Part shown: positions 7,519-13,699 of the stretch, in pieces
Layout: the number at the start of each line of letters is the position of its first letter
Position numbering within the stretch: position 1 is the first letter of the stretch
NCBI GenBank assembly: GCA_947497635.1
Contig: CANMHZ010000007.1
Span: 1-15,525 of the forward strand
DNA: 15,525 nucleotides
From: Helicobacteraceae bacterium
Lineage (GTDB): Bacteria > Campylobacterota > Campylobacteria > Campylobacterales > Sulfurimonadaceae
Reading direction: 5' to 3'
Notes under the pieces: model-generated
The model's database searches: none
Told to the model about the DNA's origin: nothing
What the model saw: the letters and a program-made list of their open reading frames with translations, nothing else
Translations under genes and position numbers: made by a program

Positions 7519-8219
7519 ATACCTCTAAGCAAGCACTTGCGCTGTCATTAACCTTTCACTCTCTTATTGCATTAACCGCACTATGGATACTGAACGATAT
7601 CCATTCGCAAACGACATCATTTGCCGTCCCAATCAAGCATATCACGATTGTCTCCTTGTCTCAACTCTCCAAAATTGTATCCCCTCCTACCGAACTTGCT
7701 CAGCCTCCAAAGCAGACACCCACACCTGAAATACCCAAACAAAAAATAGCCGAACCTACTCCAAATAAAGCACTTCATCCTCTCACCGCTGCTCCCCGAG
7801 TCCCGTCCATAGCGGTTCCAGTAGCAGAAGCGGCAGTCCCCACCGTTATCAATACAAAACCAAATGTCTCAACGGCCACGGTTCAAACACCTGCTCAAAG
7901 TCCTCTCAAAGCAACACCAAAAGTCGATATCAGTGCTGAAAAACAGTCTTTTCTTGCTTATTTACGAACCACAATTCAACAAAACCTCCACTATCCTTCA
8001 GCCGCTCGTCGTAGAGGGATAGAAGGCGAAGTAAACGTTCGGTTCACCCTTGAGAATGGAGGTGTCATCCGTAATATAGCTATTTTCGAAGGAGAAAAAA
8101 TTTTTCACGAAGAAGCCAAACGCGCAATTGTCTCAGCATCAGGCATTAAAATCCCAGAAGCGTTATCCGGTACTTTTCCTACCGATATGCAATTGACCCT
8201 AGCATTCAAGCTCGATTAA
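7515..8219 (+). CDS. tonB: TonB energy-transducing protein
   Basis: Links ExbB-ExbD to the outer-membrane receptor. The 234-residue protein has a membrane anchor (about 7-27) containing Ser11-x3-His15, the SxxxH motif of the TonB helix. A Pro/Thr/Lys-rich periplasmic spacer (about 55-140) follows, then a TonB C-terminal domain (about 148-233) with Tyr160-Pro161, GIEGEVNVRFTLENGG and a final strand MQLTLAFKLD. I chose ATG 7515, overlapping the upstream TGA and preceded by GGATGG, over ATG 7503, which has no ribosome binding site. As the last gene of the receptor operon it is a dedicated TonB for this system, split from its exbB-exbD partners, which are divergent 5 kb away but share the same type of promoter. 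Confidence 0.92.
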   Translation: MNTSKQALALSLTFHSLIALTALWILNDIHSQTTSFAVPIKHITIVSLSQLSKIVSPPTELAQPPKQTPTPEIPKQKIAEPTPNKALHPLTAAPRVPSIAVPVAEAAVPTVINTKPNVSTATVQTPAQSPLKATPKVDISAEKQSFLAYLRTTIQQNLHYPSAARRRGIEGEVNVRFTLENGGVIRNIAIFEGEKIFHEEAKRAIVSASGIKIPEALSGTFPTDMQLTLAFKLD

Positions 8220-8246
8220 AATAATATACCATTTAATTATTTTAAT

Positions 8247-8252
8247 TATAAT
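8247..8252 (+). promoter_or_regulatory. Possible -10 box of the cytochrome gene
   Basis: TATAAT lies 48 bp before the cytochrome start in an A/T-rich 81-bp gap after tonB. No good -35 is seen. A small palindrome ATCTTGTAAGAT (8277-8288) precedes the ribosome binding site. A separate promoter is likely because the gap breaks the tight operon spacing. Confidence 0.3.
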
Positions 8253-8300
8253 ATTGATGTATTCTATTGAAGTAATATCTTGTAAGATCGGAGAAACAAA

Positions 8301-8684
8301 ATGTCAAAAAAAGTACTCTTAAAAATAGGTGCATTGATTGCACTTACGGTAACGATCCCCCAAAGTTTTGCACAAGCAAACGGCGAATCTATTTTTGATC
8401 AAAAATGTGCCATGTGCCATTTAAAACAAAAACCCTCAGCCGATGAGATGAAAAACATGGTTGCGCCCCCGATGATGGGTGTTATGCGTCACGTCAAACA
8501 AGTAAAAACAAACCGCACTGAAGCAATAGTATTTATCGCAGACTATCTCTTTGCTCCGTCACAAAAGAGTGCGGTTTGTCTTCCTCAGTCAATTGCAAGA
8601 TTTGGCGTCATGCCCTCACAAAAAGATAATCTTACAAAAGAAGAGGCTCAAACGGTTTCTGCTTATATTTATGATACTTTTTGA
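8301..8684 (+). CDS. Small periplasmic monohaem c-type cytochrome
   Basis: 127 residues with a signal peptide (about 1-24, ending SFAQA) and one haem c attachment site, Cys36-Ala-Met-Cys39-His40. Met104 in FGVMPSQ is the probable sixth ligand. MVAPPMMGVMRHV and the C-terminal helix LTKEEAQTVSAYIYDTF fit class I cytochromes of about 100 mature residues. GGAG at 8290 sets the start. It lies 81 bp after tonB on the same strand; whether it serves the metal-uptake system (for example as electron partner of the polyferredoxin) or is an independent gene is not resolved by the sequence. Confidence 0.88.
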   Translation: MSKKVLLKIGALIALTVTIPQSFAQANGESIFDQKCAMCHLKQKPSADEMKNMVAPPMMGVMRHVKQVKTNRTEAIVFIADYLFAPSQKSAVCLPQSIARFGVMPSQKDNLTKEEAQTVSAYIYDTF

Positions 8685-8720
8685 GCGAATGCTGCTCCTT
8701 AAGTGACATAAAACTAAAAA

Positions 8721-8747
8721 TTTACCTAAGATGCACTGTGGTATAAT
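8721..8747 (+). promoter_or_regulatory. leuC promoter with extended -10
   Basis: TGgTATAAT (8739-8747) is a perfect extended -10 box; TTTACC at 8721-8726, 15 bp upstream, is a weak -35. Transcription would start near 8754, leaving a leader of about 40 nt before the leuC ATG. No leader-peptide attenuator or T-box fits in this space. Confidence 0.65.
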
Positions 8748-8793
8748 TGTCCCATTAATATACGGTGGCAGAAACGTCCCCAAAGGTCAAATT

Positions 8794-10065
8794 ATGAAAC
8801 AAACCATTACAGAAAAAATCTTCTCACAACACGTCGGTCGACCCGTCTACGCAGGTGAAATCATCCGCTGTCCTATTGATATGGTTATCGGAAACGACAT
8901 TACAACTCCGATCTCGATCAAAGCATTCGAAGATTCAGGCGCGACAGCACTTGCCAATCCTGAGGGGTTTTCCATCGTCTTGGATCACTTCATCCCGGCC
9001 AAAGATATAGCTTCGGCTAATCAAGCCCGTATCAGCCGTGATTTTGCCAAAAAATATGCGATGAAACATTTTTTTGATGAAAAAGACATGGGGATTGAAC
9101 ACGCCCTTCTTCCTGAAAAAGGGTTGGTAGTTCCGGGGGATGTCATCATCGGTGCCGATTCTCATACGTGTACTCACGGCGCACTCGGAGCTTTCTCTAC
9201 AGGGATGGGCTCCACTGACTTGGCATTTGCAATGATTACAGGAGGAAACTGGTTCAAAGTTCCTGAAAGTATCAAAGTTGTCCTCACAGGAAAACCGGGA
9301 CACTACACGACGGGTAAAGACATTATCTTGGAAATTATCCGCCTTATCGGTGTGGATGGTGCACTCTACCGTACCCTTGAGTTTACAGGAAGTACGATCC
9401 AATATCTTAGTATGGATGACCGTTTCAGTATGTGTAACATGGCAATCGAAGCTGGGGCAAAAAGTGGTATCGTGGCGTACGATGCAATCACGGCAGAATT
9501 TTTAGCCGATAAACCTCTCGCGCGCGAACCGAAAATTCACACCTCCGATGAAGACGCAACCTACGTCCAAATCCTCGAAATCGATGTCGGCAATCTCGAA
9601 CCCGTTATTGCGTATCCATTTTTGCCGTCCAACGGACACAGCCTCTCTCAGGCCGTAAGTGATGCTATCAAAATTGACCAAGCATTTATCGGCAGCTGCA
9701 CCAACGGTCGATTAGGAGATCTTAAAATCGCCGCTGAAATTCTCAAGGGCAAGCGAGTTCACCCGGATGTTCGTCTCATTGTCACACCCGCGACCCAACG
9801 TATCGCACGAGAAGCGACCAAAGCAGGATACATGGACATCATCATCGATGCAGGAGGAGTTGTTTCCAACCCAACTTGCGGCGCATGTTTAGGTGGTTAT
9901 ATGGGAATCTTGGGCGATAATGAAGTGGCTGTTGCGACCACTAACCGTAACTTCGTCGGACGCATGGGTTCACGCTCATCAAAAGTCTATTTGGCGAATT
10001 CTGCCGTTGCTGCTGCTTCGGCTATTACGGGATATATTACGGATCCCCTAACCATCCTAAGCTAA
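8794..10065 (+). CDS. leuC: 3-isopropylmalate dehydratase, large subunit
   Basis: Isomerises 2-isopropylmalate to 3-isopropylmalate in leucine synthesis, together with LeuD. The 423-residue protein belongs to the shorter HacA/archaeal-like LeuC type of the aconitase family. Motifs: GADSHTCTHGALGAFSTGMG (120-139), Cys302 in IGSCTNGRLGDL, and Cys362/Cys365 in NPTCGACLGGYMG; these three cysteines hold the [4Fe-4S] cluster. The C-terminus GRMGSRSSKVYLANSAVAAA is typical. I place the start at ATG 8794 (MKQTITEKIF), which has AAAGG at 8782-8786. An in-frame ATG at 8731 adds 21 residues but precedes the likely transcription start. leuD is not in the window, so the gene is not followed by its partner here. 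Confidence 0.95.
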   Translation: MKQTITEKIFSQHVGRPVYAGEIIRCPIDMVIGNDITTPISIKAFEDSGATALANPEGFSIVLDHFIPAKDIASANQARISRDFAKKYAMKHFFDEKDMGIEHALLPEKGLVVPGDVIIGADSHTCTHGALGAFSTGMGSTDLAFAMITGGNWFKVPESIKVVLTGKPGHYTTGKDIILEIIRLIGVDGALYRTLEFTGSTIQYLSMDDRFSMCNMAIEAGAKSGIVAYDAITAEFLADKPLAREPKIHTSDEDATYVQILEIDVGNLEPVIAYPFLPSNGHSLSQAVSDAIKIDQAFIGSCTNGRLGDLKIAAEILKGKRVHPDVRLIVTPATQRIAREATKAGYMDIIIDAGGVVSNPTCGACLGGYMGILGDNEVAVATTNRNFVGRMGSRSSKVYLANSAVAAASAITGYITDPLTILS

Positions 10066-10079
10066 GAGGTTTCTCTTAG
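10062..10079 (+). terminator. Hairpin at the end of leuC
   Basis: CTAAGAG (10062-10068), loop GTTT, CTCTTAG (10073-10079) is a perfect 7-bp stem overlapping the leuC stop codon. The following TAAAGATTCTCT has only a weak T tract, so termination is plausible but not certain. Confidence 0.4.
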
Positions 10080-10105
10080 TAAAGATTCTCTAATAAATAC
10101 AAAAA

Positions 10106-10375
10106 TTACCGTAAACTCTCAATACACTCTTCCGTGAGTCCTGTTATTAAAGAAATTGTTTTATTATCAAGATTCTGAGAGATTGATTTTTGGGCTATTT
10201 CAATGGCTTTTGCTTCCATCCCTTTTTTTATACCTTTCTCAATTCTCTCTTCCATCCCCTTCGCAAGAGCCGTATCCCTAGCTTTTCTTAACGCATTCTC
10301 TTCATCTCTCTCTTTCATAGCTACCCAATCATAGACTCTCATATCTTCTTTATTCCATTTGTCTGGGTTTGGCAT
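10106..10375 (-). pseudogene. C-terminal remnant of an Rpn/PD-(D/E)XK nuclease-family transposase gene
   Basis: An 89-residue open frame. From DKWNKEDMRVYDWV it reads like the tail of Rpn-type recombination-promoting nucleases: a helix, then charged Lys/Glu/Gly repeats (KGMEERIEKGIKKGMEAKAIEIAQ), then the usual closing helix-turn-helix-like segment NKTISLITGLTEECIESLR. Full Rpn proteins have around 300 residues with a nuclease core in front; that core is absent. The frame's first codons (MPNP) come from another gene: in the +1 frame the same bases encode the end of an integrase N-terminus. The break is therefore near 10356-10364. It converges on leuC with a 40-bp gap. Not functional as a nuclease. 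Confidence 0.7.
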
Positions 10376-10418
10376 TTTTAATTTCTTTATCGGTTAAGGG
10401 TAAAACTTTGCGTGGCAT
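10350..10418 (-). pseudogene. Detached N-terminus of a P4-type integrase gene
   Basis: A 22-codon frame starting with ATG at 10418, preceded at 10 nt by GGAG, encodes MPRKVLPLTDKEIKNAKP and then RQME before a stop. This is the hallmark start of DUF4102/P4-type integrases (PLTD..IK.AKP..), which normally continues into an (E/K)YTLSDGNGL segment. Exactly that continuation begins the integrase at the other end of the element (14176-15447), where the N-terminus is missing. The integrase match stops at about codon 19 (10362); beyond it the DNA is the Rpn remnant. It is read in a different frame from the overlapping Rpn frame. Either the split 5' part of the same integrase or a remnant of another copy. 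Confidence 0.75.
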
Positions 10419-10485
10419 GATTAGGGTACTCCATTGGGTATTAAATAACCTCTTTAAAAGTCCCTATACGGCGAGTTTAGTATTC

Positions 10486-10540
10486 TTTTAGGGATAGTTT
10501 TTAGAAGCGTTTTATAGATAATATCGCGCTATCCCCAAAA
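10486..10540. repeat. Imperfect 12-bp inverted repeat
   Basis: TTTTAGGGATAG (10486-10497) and CTATCCCCAAAA (10529-10540) pair at 11 of 12 positions around a 31-bp A/T-rich loop. An overlapping TCCCTA (10461-10466) can also pair with TAGGGA (10489-10494). Possible integrase, regulator or replication site. Confidence 0.7.
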
Positions 10541-10541
10541 A

Positions 10542-10732
10542 TTCTGGAAGTTACTGGACAATACTGGACGTGGATGGAATATAAAGGTGGAGTAAATGTC
10601 GTGATCAAGGGGGTTTGTGGACTTTAGTAGACTTTAAAAGATTGATTGGTGGCAGTTAGTCGCCCACCTAAGCCCTATTTTGTGAGGTTTTAGAGGTATC
10701 GTAAAAAATAAAGTACATTAAAAAGTACATTA
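10542..10732. repeat. Cluster of short periodic direct repeats (arm-type sites or iterons)
   Basis: CTGGA recurs at 10544, 10554 and 10564 (10-bp period; the last two in ACTGGAC). GACTTTA recurs at 10620 and 10630 (10-bp period). AAAGTACATTA recurs exactly at 10710 and 10722 (12-bp period). Helical-turn spacing suggests cooperative protein binding. Position next to the integrase start fits integrase arm sites or excisionase sites; iterons of a replicon are the alternative. Confidence 0.6.
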
Positions 10733-10768
10733 GCGCGAAAGTGACTCTAATTTTGAAGATGACAGCAC

Positions 10769-10791
10769 GGGGATAGCTACTCCCCCTTTTT
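10769..10791 (+). terminator. Weak rightward terminator-like hairpin
   Basis: GGGGA (10769-10773) and TCCCC (10781-10785) form a 5-bp stem followed by C and TTTTT. No rightward gene obviously feeds it. Confidence 0.35.
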
Positions 10792-10793
10792 GA

Positions 10794-10856
10794 TTAATGC
10801 AATATCGGTACGAATACCAACAAGATTAAAAATGCTATCAAAATTAAACGTGACAA
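10794..10856 (-). CDS. Possible 20-residue hydrophobic micro-peptide
   Basis: On the minus strand AAAGGAGGG (10864-10872) is a strong Shine-Dalgarno 8 nt before a TTG at 10854-10856, which opens a 20-codon frame: a start residue, Ser-Arg, then LILIAFLILLVFVPILH and a stop. Length and character recall type I toxins of the Ibs class, which are 18-19 residue membrane peptides. Against it: the start is TTG, and T-rich DNA gives hydrophobic residues by chance. Its Shine-Dalgarno can pair with CCCTCCTTT upstream in the transcript (10918-10926) or with the adjacent TCCTTT. Confidence 0.25.
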   Translation of the reverse strand: MSRLILIAFLILLVFVPILH

Positions 10857-10911
10857 AAGAAAACCCTCCTTTCAAAGGATACCCACCCATCCTACCTGCT
10901 AAAAATTAGCC

Positions 10912-10943
10912 AAAAAAAAAGGAGGGGTATTTCTACCACCTCC
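10912..10943 (-). terminator. Strong intrinsic terminator of the leftward element operon
   Basis: Minus strand: GGAGG-T-GGTA, loop GAAA, TACC-CCTCC (10943 to 10921), a 9-bp stem with one bulge and a GAAA tetraloop, followed directly by nine T (10920 to 10912). It closes the operon whose last gene ends at 11165. Confidence 0.85.
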
Positions 10944-11164
10944 CTTTCTCTTCTATCCGTTAGCTACACGGAAAGAGGACGTTCTTTTGTTCACGTCGAA
11001 ATTGTATCATATTATTTTTAGATTGTATTACTTTCTTTTGGATGAGGTGAGAGGCTACAACGCTTCAATGAGTAGGATTGCACCACCAACAACCCATTCG
11101 TTCGTTGTAGTGGCTGTGAGAGGTGAAAATAGTGAGGAATTTATAGGGATTTATCGTTCCCTTT

Positions 11165-11476
11165 TTAATCCTCATCCTTGATCTTAGATTGCTTTTTGAT
11201 TGCTTTGTAGTCACGTGTTAGAATATAACCGTTGTCCGTATGGCGTGCCAGCGTCTTAACCGTCTCTAAGTGGCTATCTATAACCCTATCATCATAGTTC
11301 CCTTCATTTATCATCCTTGAAGCTTTACAGAGGATATTGATAGATAAACAGATAATGTCAATAGTACTCATAGTCTCCTCATTTTGCCACTCTTCAATCT
11401 GTAACAATTTACCAATTGGTTTTAATCGTTTAATTTCGGTTAAGCCTTGGATAGATTTAGGTTTATTCAATTTCAT
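11165..11476 (-). CDS. Small protein of unknown function
   Basis: 103 residues, no family recognised. A basic N-terminus (MKLNKPKSIQGLTEIKRLKP) is followed by a helical middle (TMSTIDIICLSINILCKASRMIN) and a charged tail rich in Lys/Asp (KAIKKQSKIKDED). No signal peptide; the short hydrophobic stretch is too broken to be a sure membrane helix. Its ATG lies inside the end of the upstream gene (14-bp overlap), so it is coupled to it. Last gene of the leftward run; the strong terminator is about 220 bp further on. Confidence 0.6.
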   Translation of the reverse strand: MKLNKPKSIQGLTEIKRLKPIGKLLQIEEWQNEETMSTIDIICLSINILCKASRMINEGNYDDRVIDSHLETVKTLARHTDNGYILTRDYKAIKKQSKIKDED

Positions 11477-11882
11477 TGAGCGTTACTTTGAGCGTCTCTT
11501 TTTTACCAGTGTATTCGCACGTACTGACTAACCCCGTTTGAATGAAAGATGTTTTGCCCTCTAATCGTTCCAATTGTCCTGTTATGTCATTTCGCACCGT
11601 TGCAAGCTCCTTGAGGGTAGCTGTGGAGTAATCGAAGTTATCAAAGGCTTCATTGATTTTCTGCAAGTGCTTCAAGTTCTGTTCAAACTTAGCCTTAACA
11701 CTAAATTGATATTGTTCTTTTAGTGTAGCCAGTGATTGAAATTTCATATCGTTCAATTCATCTTTAAACAACTTCGCCCACTGTATCAATGTAGGTTTAG
11801 AGGTCTTAATCTCAACGGCTATTTTGTCGAAACTCAACCCATCGGCACGTAACTGTAAAAATTGTTTTTGCTTATCATTCAT
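11463..11882 (-). CDS. HTH/coiled-coil protein resembling terminase small subunits
   Basis: 139 residues. The N-terminus MNDKQKQFLQLRADGLSFDK followed by IAVEIKTSKPTLIQWAKLF is a helix-turn-helix of the kind found in phage small terminase-like and recombinase-like proteins: an obligatory 'T-K-x-Q-F-x-x-L-R-x-x-G-x-S-x-x-x-I-A' style helix pair. Residues about 38-110 form a long amphipathic coiled coil (KEQYQFSVKAKFEQNLKHLQ, later ATLKELATVRNDITGQLERL). A small beta-rich tail closes the protein. No large terminase subunit is present, so if the assignment is right this would suit a satellite that redirects packaging, or it may simply be a DNA-binding regulator. It shares ATGA with the gene upstream and overlaps the one downstream by 14 bp. 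Confidence 0.55.
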   Translation of the reverse strand: MNDKQKQFLQLRADGLSFDKIAVEIKTSKPTLIQWAKLFKDELNDMKFQSLATLKEQYQFSVKAKFEQNLKHLQKINEAFDNFDYSTATLKELATVRNDITGQLERLEGKTSFIQTGLVSTCEYTGKKETLKVTLNEIE

Positions 11883-12370
11883 TGGTCTATTCCTAAATAG
11901 GCTTTCAATGCTACTATGCCCTTTTTACTGATAGGTGCTTTTTTATTCTTCCATTGACTGATTAAGCCTTGATTTAAACCAGTTAGCTTTGATAGCTTGG
12001 TGACACTTTCTGCTTGAGTGAGTGCACGGGTTAATAGTTGGTTGATGTCATCTGTAATTGGAAGATCTGTTGGTACTGTCACACTGTCATCTGTAATTGG
12101 AAGATCTGTTGGTACTGCTTCAAACAAACGATTGATTAAGCCTGCTGTAAATTTTATACGCTTATTCATTGGTAAAAATAACACCACCGCACTATAAAAA
12201 CGTTCATCCATACGCCATGCCTTAACTATTCGCTTATTATGGCTTATGATATGGTCGTATTGTTCACTTATACCTTGAAACTCTGATAATGTGGATAACT
12301 CTTCTATCAATGTTATAACCCTGCTATGAGGGATTATGTACTCACTAGAAATTTCTAAACTTGTTTTCAT
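11879..12370 (-). CDS. HTH protein with a duplicated 13-residue linker
   Basis: 163 residues. The N-terminal part (about 1-85) is not recognised. A linker holds two copies of VPTDLPITDD (residues 86-95 and 99-108), the product of an exact 33-bp DNA duplication. The C-terminus has a Cro/XRE-like helix-turn-helix: ESVTKLSKLTGLNQGLISQW, then KNKKAPISKKGIVALKAYLG (121-160). It is the first gene of the leftward three-gene operon: AAGGTG precedes the ATG, and its TGA overlaps the next ATG. A DNA-binding regulator or replication accessory protein is the likely role, from the HTH alone. Confidence 0.6.
   Translation of the reverse strand: MKTSLEISSEYIIPHSRVITLIEELSTLSEFQGISEQYDHIISHNKRIVKAWRMDERFYSAVVLFLPMNKRIKFTAGLINRLFEAVPTDLPITDDSVTVPTDLPITDDINQLLTRALTQAESVTKLSKLTGLNQGLISQWKNKKAPISKKGIVALKAYLGIDQ
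12046..12117. repeat. Exact 33-bp direct repeat inside a coding sequence
   Basis: 12046-12078 and 12085-12117 are identical; the period of 39 bp equals 13 codons, so the reading frame is kept. Perfect identity implies a recent slippage or duplication. Confidence 0.95.
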
Positions 12371-12394
12371 TATTCACCTTTTAAGTTATTTTGA

Positions 12395-12424
12395 ACTATA
12401 CAATTTGTTAAGATTAGGTTTTAA
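12395..12424 (-). promoter_or_regulatory. Probable promoter of the three-gene leftward operon
   Basis: Minus strand TTAAAA (12419-12424), 18-bp spacer, TATAGT (12395-12400), 25 bp before the start codon at 12370. Confidence 0.45.
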
Positions 12425-12515
12425 CCCTTTTTAATTTGTTGGAAATGTAGTGTAGTTTTAGGATTATTTTACGTAGTCTTATCAATCACTTAATATCACT
12501 TTTATTTATATTACT

Positions 12516-12595
12516 ACCCTGTTGACCTTCGTACGGACTCAAACACCTAATTAAGCCCGTGTGGATGGTACTTTCAAAGGTGTTCACAATAGGGT
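12516..12595. other. Structured spacer downstream of the replication gene
   Basis: ACCCTGTTG (12516-12524) pairs with CAATAGGGT (12587-12595) at 8 of 9 positions. Inside, ACCTT (12525-12529) can pair with AAGGT (12577-12581), competing with AACACCT (12542-12548) pairing with AGGTGTT (12578-12584). The 12371-12604 gap otherwise holds only the promoter noted to its left. Candidates are a terminator for the replication gene, which lacks a T tract here, or a replication origin fold. Confidence 0.45.
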
Positions 12596-12604
12596 GTTTT
12601 ATTA

Positions 12605-13393
12605 CTACTTAACAGAAAACTTCAAAATGTAAGTGTCCGTTTTTGCAATTGCTTGATTTAAAATATTGCTATCATCCAGTATCTCTAAGCCTCTAAAAAA
12701 TAGACTCAAAAAAGATACTTCAAGGCGTATCAATGGATAGGATAGGTTATTAGCCTCTTTCTTATCATACGCCGTAATCTTCGTGTATTGACGTTTAGGA
12801 GCTTGATAATATACGCAGGTAGGTTTTAGCACTACCGCCCCATATTTCTTACTCAACCAGCTGTCACAATCATCGTCACCACCCACCGCGTTATAGTCTT
12901 CTGTTCCCTTTCGCTTGTTTAGGGTTCTGTGTAGTCGTCCGTTTTTGTAACTTTTGAAGTTTTGCCCTATGAAGTCTATACAACGATCTAGGCGTATAAT
13001 TCGTATAGGTTCAATCCAAACACTAAGCAACTGTTCTAAAATCGCTCTACGTTGATTACAACCATCATTAAGCGTTGGTTCTGATTTGTTGTATTGTGTC
13101 AAACCGTGAAAGTGGATTTCTACCCCGTTACCGTTCCCATATTTAACCAGCGGTATAGACTGACCCCGTTCGTGATGGATTAATGCTATGAATACCGCTG
13201 TTGATGGTATCTTTCTCCCTGTGGTATCTCTCCAAACCTTTCTACTATCCTTGTTTATCCTGATAGGGAATGATTTTATGATCTCTAATTTACCGCCCAC
13301 TAAGGATGATATTTTTTCGGCTGTTCTTAATGCTGTAGTGTTGTTGGTCGATACTTGCAATACAACACTATCAACGCCCGTGATAGGTGGCAT
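12605..13393 (-). CDS. Probable rolling-circle-type replication initiator
   Basis: 262 residues, cytoplasmic. Seen: IHFHG at 93-97 (a His-hydrophobic-His pair), IRLDRCIDF (133-141), YTKITAYDKK (203-212) and LIRLEVSF (221-228). RxDxxxDF, an internal YDK and a later RLEV strand are the layout of Rep_trans/phage replication initiation proteins that nick DNA through a tyrosine. The His-x-His could be the metal site of the HUH type, but the order of motifs is not textbook, so the family call is moderate. No clear ribosome binding site precedes ATG 13393, and an in-frame stop lies two codons upstream, so a longer start is excluded. It ends the alpA-side run; 68 bp separate it from the next upstream gene. 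Confidence 0.55.
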   Translation of the reverse strand: MPPITGVDSVVLQVSTNNTTALRTAEKISSLVGGKLEIIKSFPIRINKDSRKVWRDTTGRKIPSTAVFIALIHHERGQSIPLVKYGNGNGVEIHFHGLTQYNKSEPTLNDGCNQRRAILEQLLSVWIEPIRIIRLDRCIDFIGQNFKSYKNGRLHRTLNKRKGTEDYNAVGGDDDCDSWLSKKYGAVVLKPTCVYYQAPKRQYTKITAYDKKEANNLSYPLIRLEVSFLSLFFRGLEILDDSNILNQAIAKTDTYILKFSVK

Positions 13394-13461
13394 AATTTAA
13401 CAAACAAAGGGTATAATGTGAGTATTATTTTAAGCATCATATACCCCCGTTCATCCCTATA

Positions 13462-13698
13462 CTAGGCGGTTTTAAGCTTATGAGTATTTATGTACTCAAT
13501 GGCTTTGTCTTCGTCGATTACGTGACGATACTTAACCCTTGCATTGCCTTTATACCCCCAATATGAGACTATCAATTCCATTTTTTCAAGTGATACAAAA
13601 TACTGATTAGCGTTTGAAACATAGTGATAATCCACCGCCGTTTTATCACCTGTTAGCATACCCTCTAATAATCTAACTTTGTGTTGTGTTCCTCTCAT
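13462..13698 (-). CDS. Small protein of unknown function, coupled to alpA
   Basis: 78 residues, no family recognised. N-terminal part is basic (MRGTQHKVRLLEGMLTGDKT), the middle is rich in Tyr (VDYHYVSNANQYFVSLEKME), and the C-terminus resembles a small DNA-binding fold with AIEYINTHKLKTA as last helix. Its ATG begins 1 bp after the stop of the AlpA-like gene (TGATATG), and a GAGAGG-like site is absent, so it is likely translated by coupling. Conserved position between alpA and rep suggests a regulatory or copy-control partner; this is inference from place only. Confidence 0.6.
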   Translation of the reverse strand: MRGTQHKVRLLEGMLTGDKTAVDYHYVSNANQYFVSLEKMELIVSYWGYKGNARVKYRHVIDEDKAIEYINTHKLKTA

Positions 13699-13699
13699 A

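Larger units (their letters stand above)
10419..11164. other. Non-coding left-end region of the mobile element
   Basis: 746 bp without a convincing long gene. In order it holds an imperfect inverted repeat (10486-10540), three groups of 10-12 bp periodic repeats (10542-10732), a short hairpin GGTGGC/GCCCACC (10648-10668), a possible rightward terminator, a possible micro-ORF, and a strong leftward terminator (10912-10943). The stretch 10950-11164 shows only a small imperfect hairpin (about 11090-11122) and a repeated GTGAGAGG (11046 and 11116); a rightward 64-codon TTG frame there lacks support. Confidence 0.7.

Noticed and set aside
8731..8793. 21-residue N-terminal extension of LeuC from ATG 8731
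   Set aside because: It begins upstream of the extended -10 box at 8739-8747 and lacks a ribosome binding site; family homologues start near MKQTITEKIF.
8748..8793. Leucine leader attenuator or T-box before leuC
   Set aside because: The leader is only about 40 nt, with no Leu-codon run, no terminator hairpin and no T-box sequence.
8935..9402. Leftward 155-codon frame inside leuC
   Set aside because: Antisense shadow of leuC; Cys/His/Arg-rich translation with no domain.
10542..10732. CRISPR array
   Set aside because: Repeat units are 5-11 bp with 10-12 bp period, far too short for repeats with spacers, and no cas genes are present.
11040..11125. tRNA-like folding in 11040-11125
   Set aside because: One imperfect hairpin only (around 11090-11122); no acceptor stem, T-arm consensus or anticodon arm.
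10987..11181. Rightward 64-codon frame in the element's left non-coding region
   Set aside because: TTG start, no ribosome binding site, overlaps the end of a leftward gene; nothing recognisable in the translation.
13188..13400. Rightward 70-codon frame opposite the replication gene start
   Set aside because: Antisense to the probable initiator; no ribosome binding site or recognisable fold.
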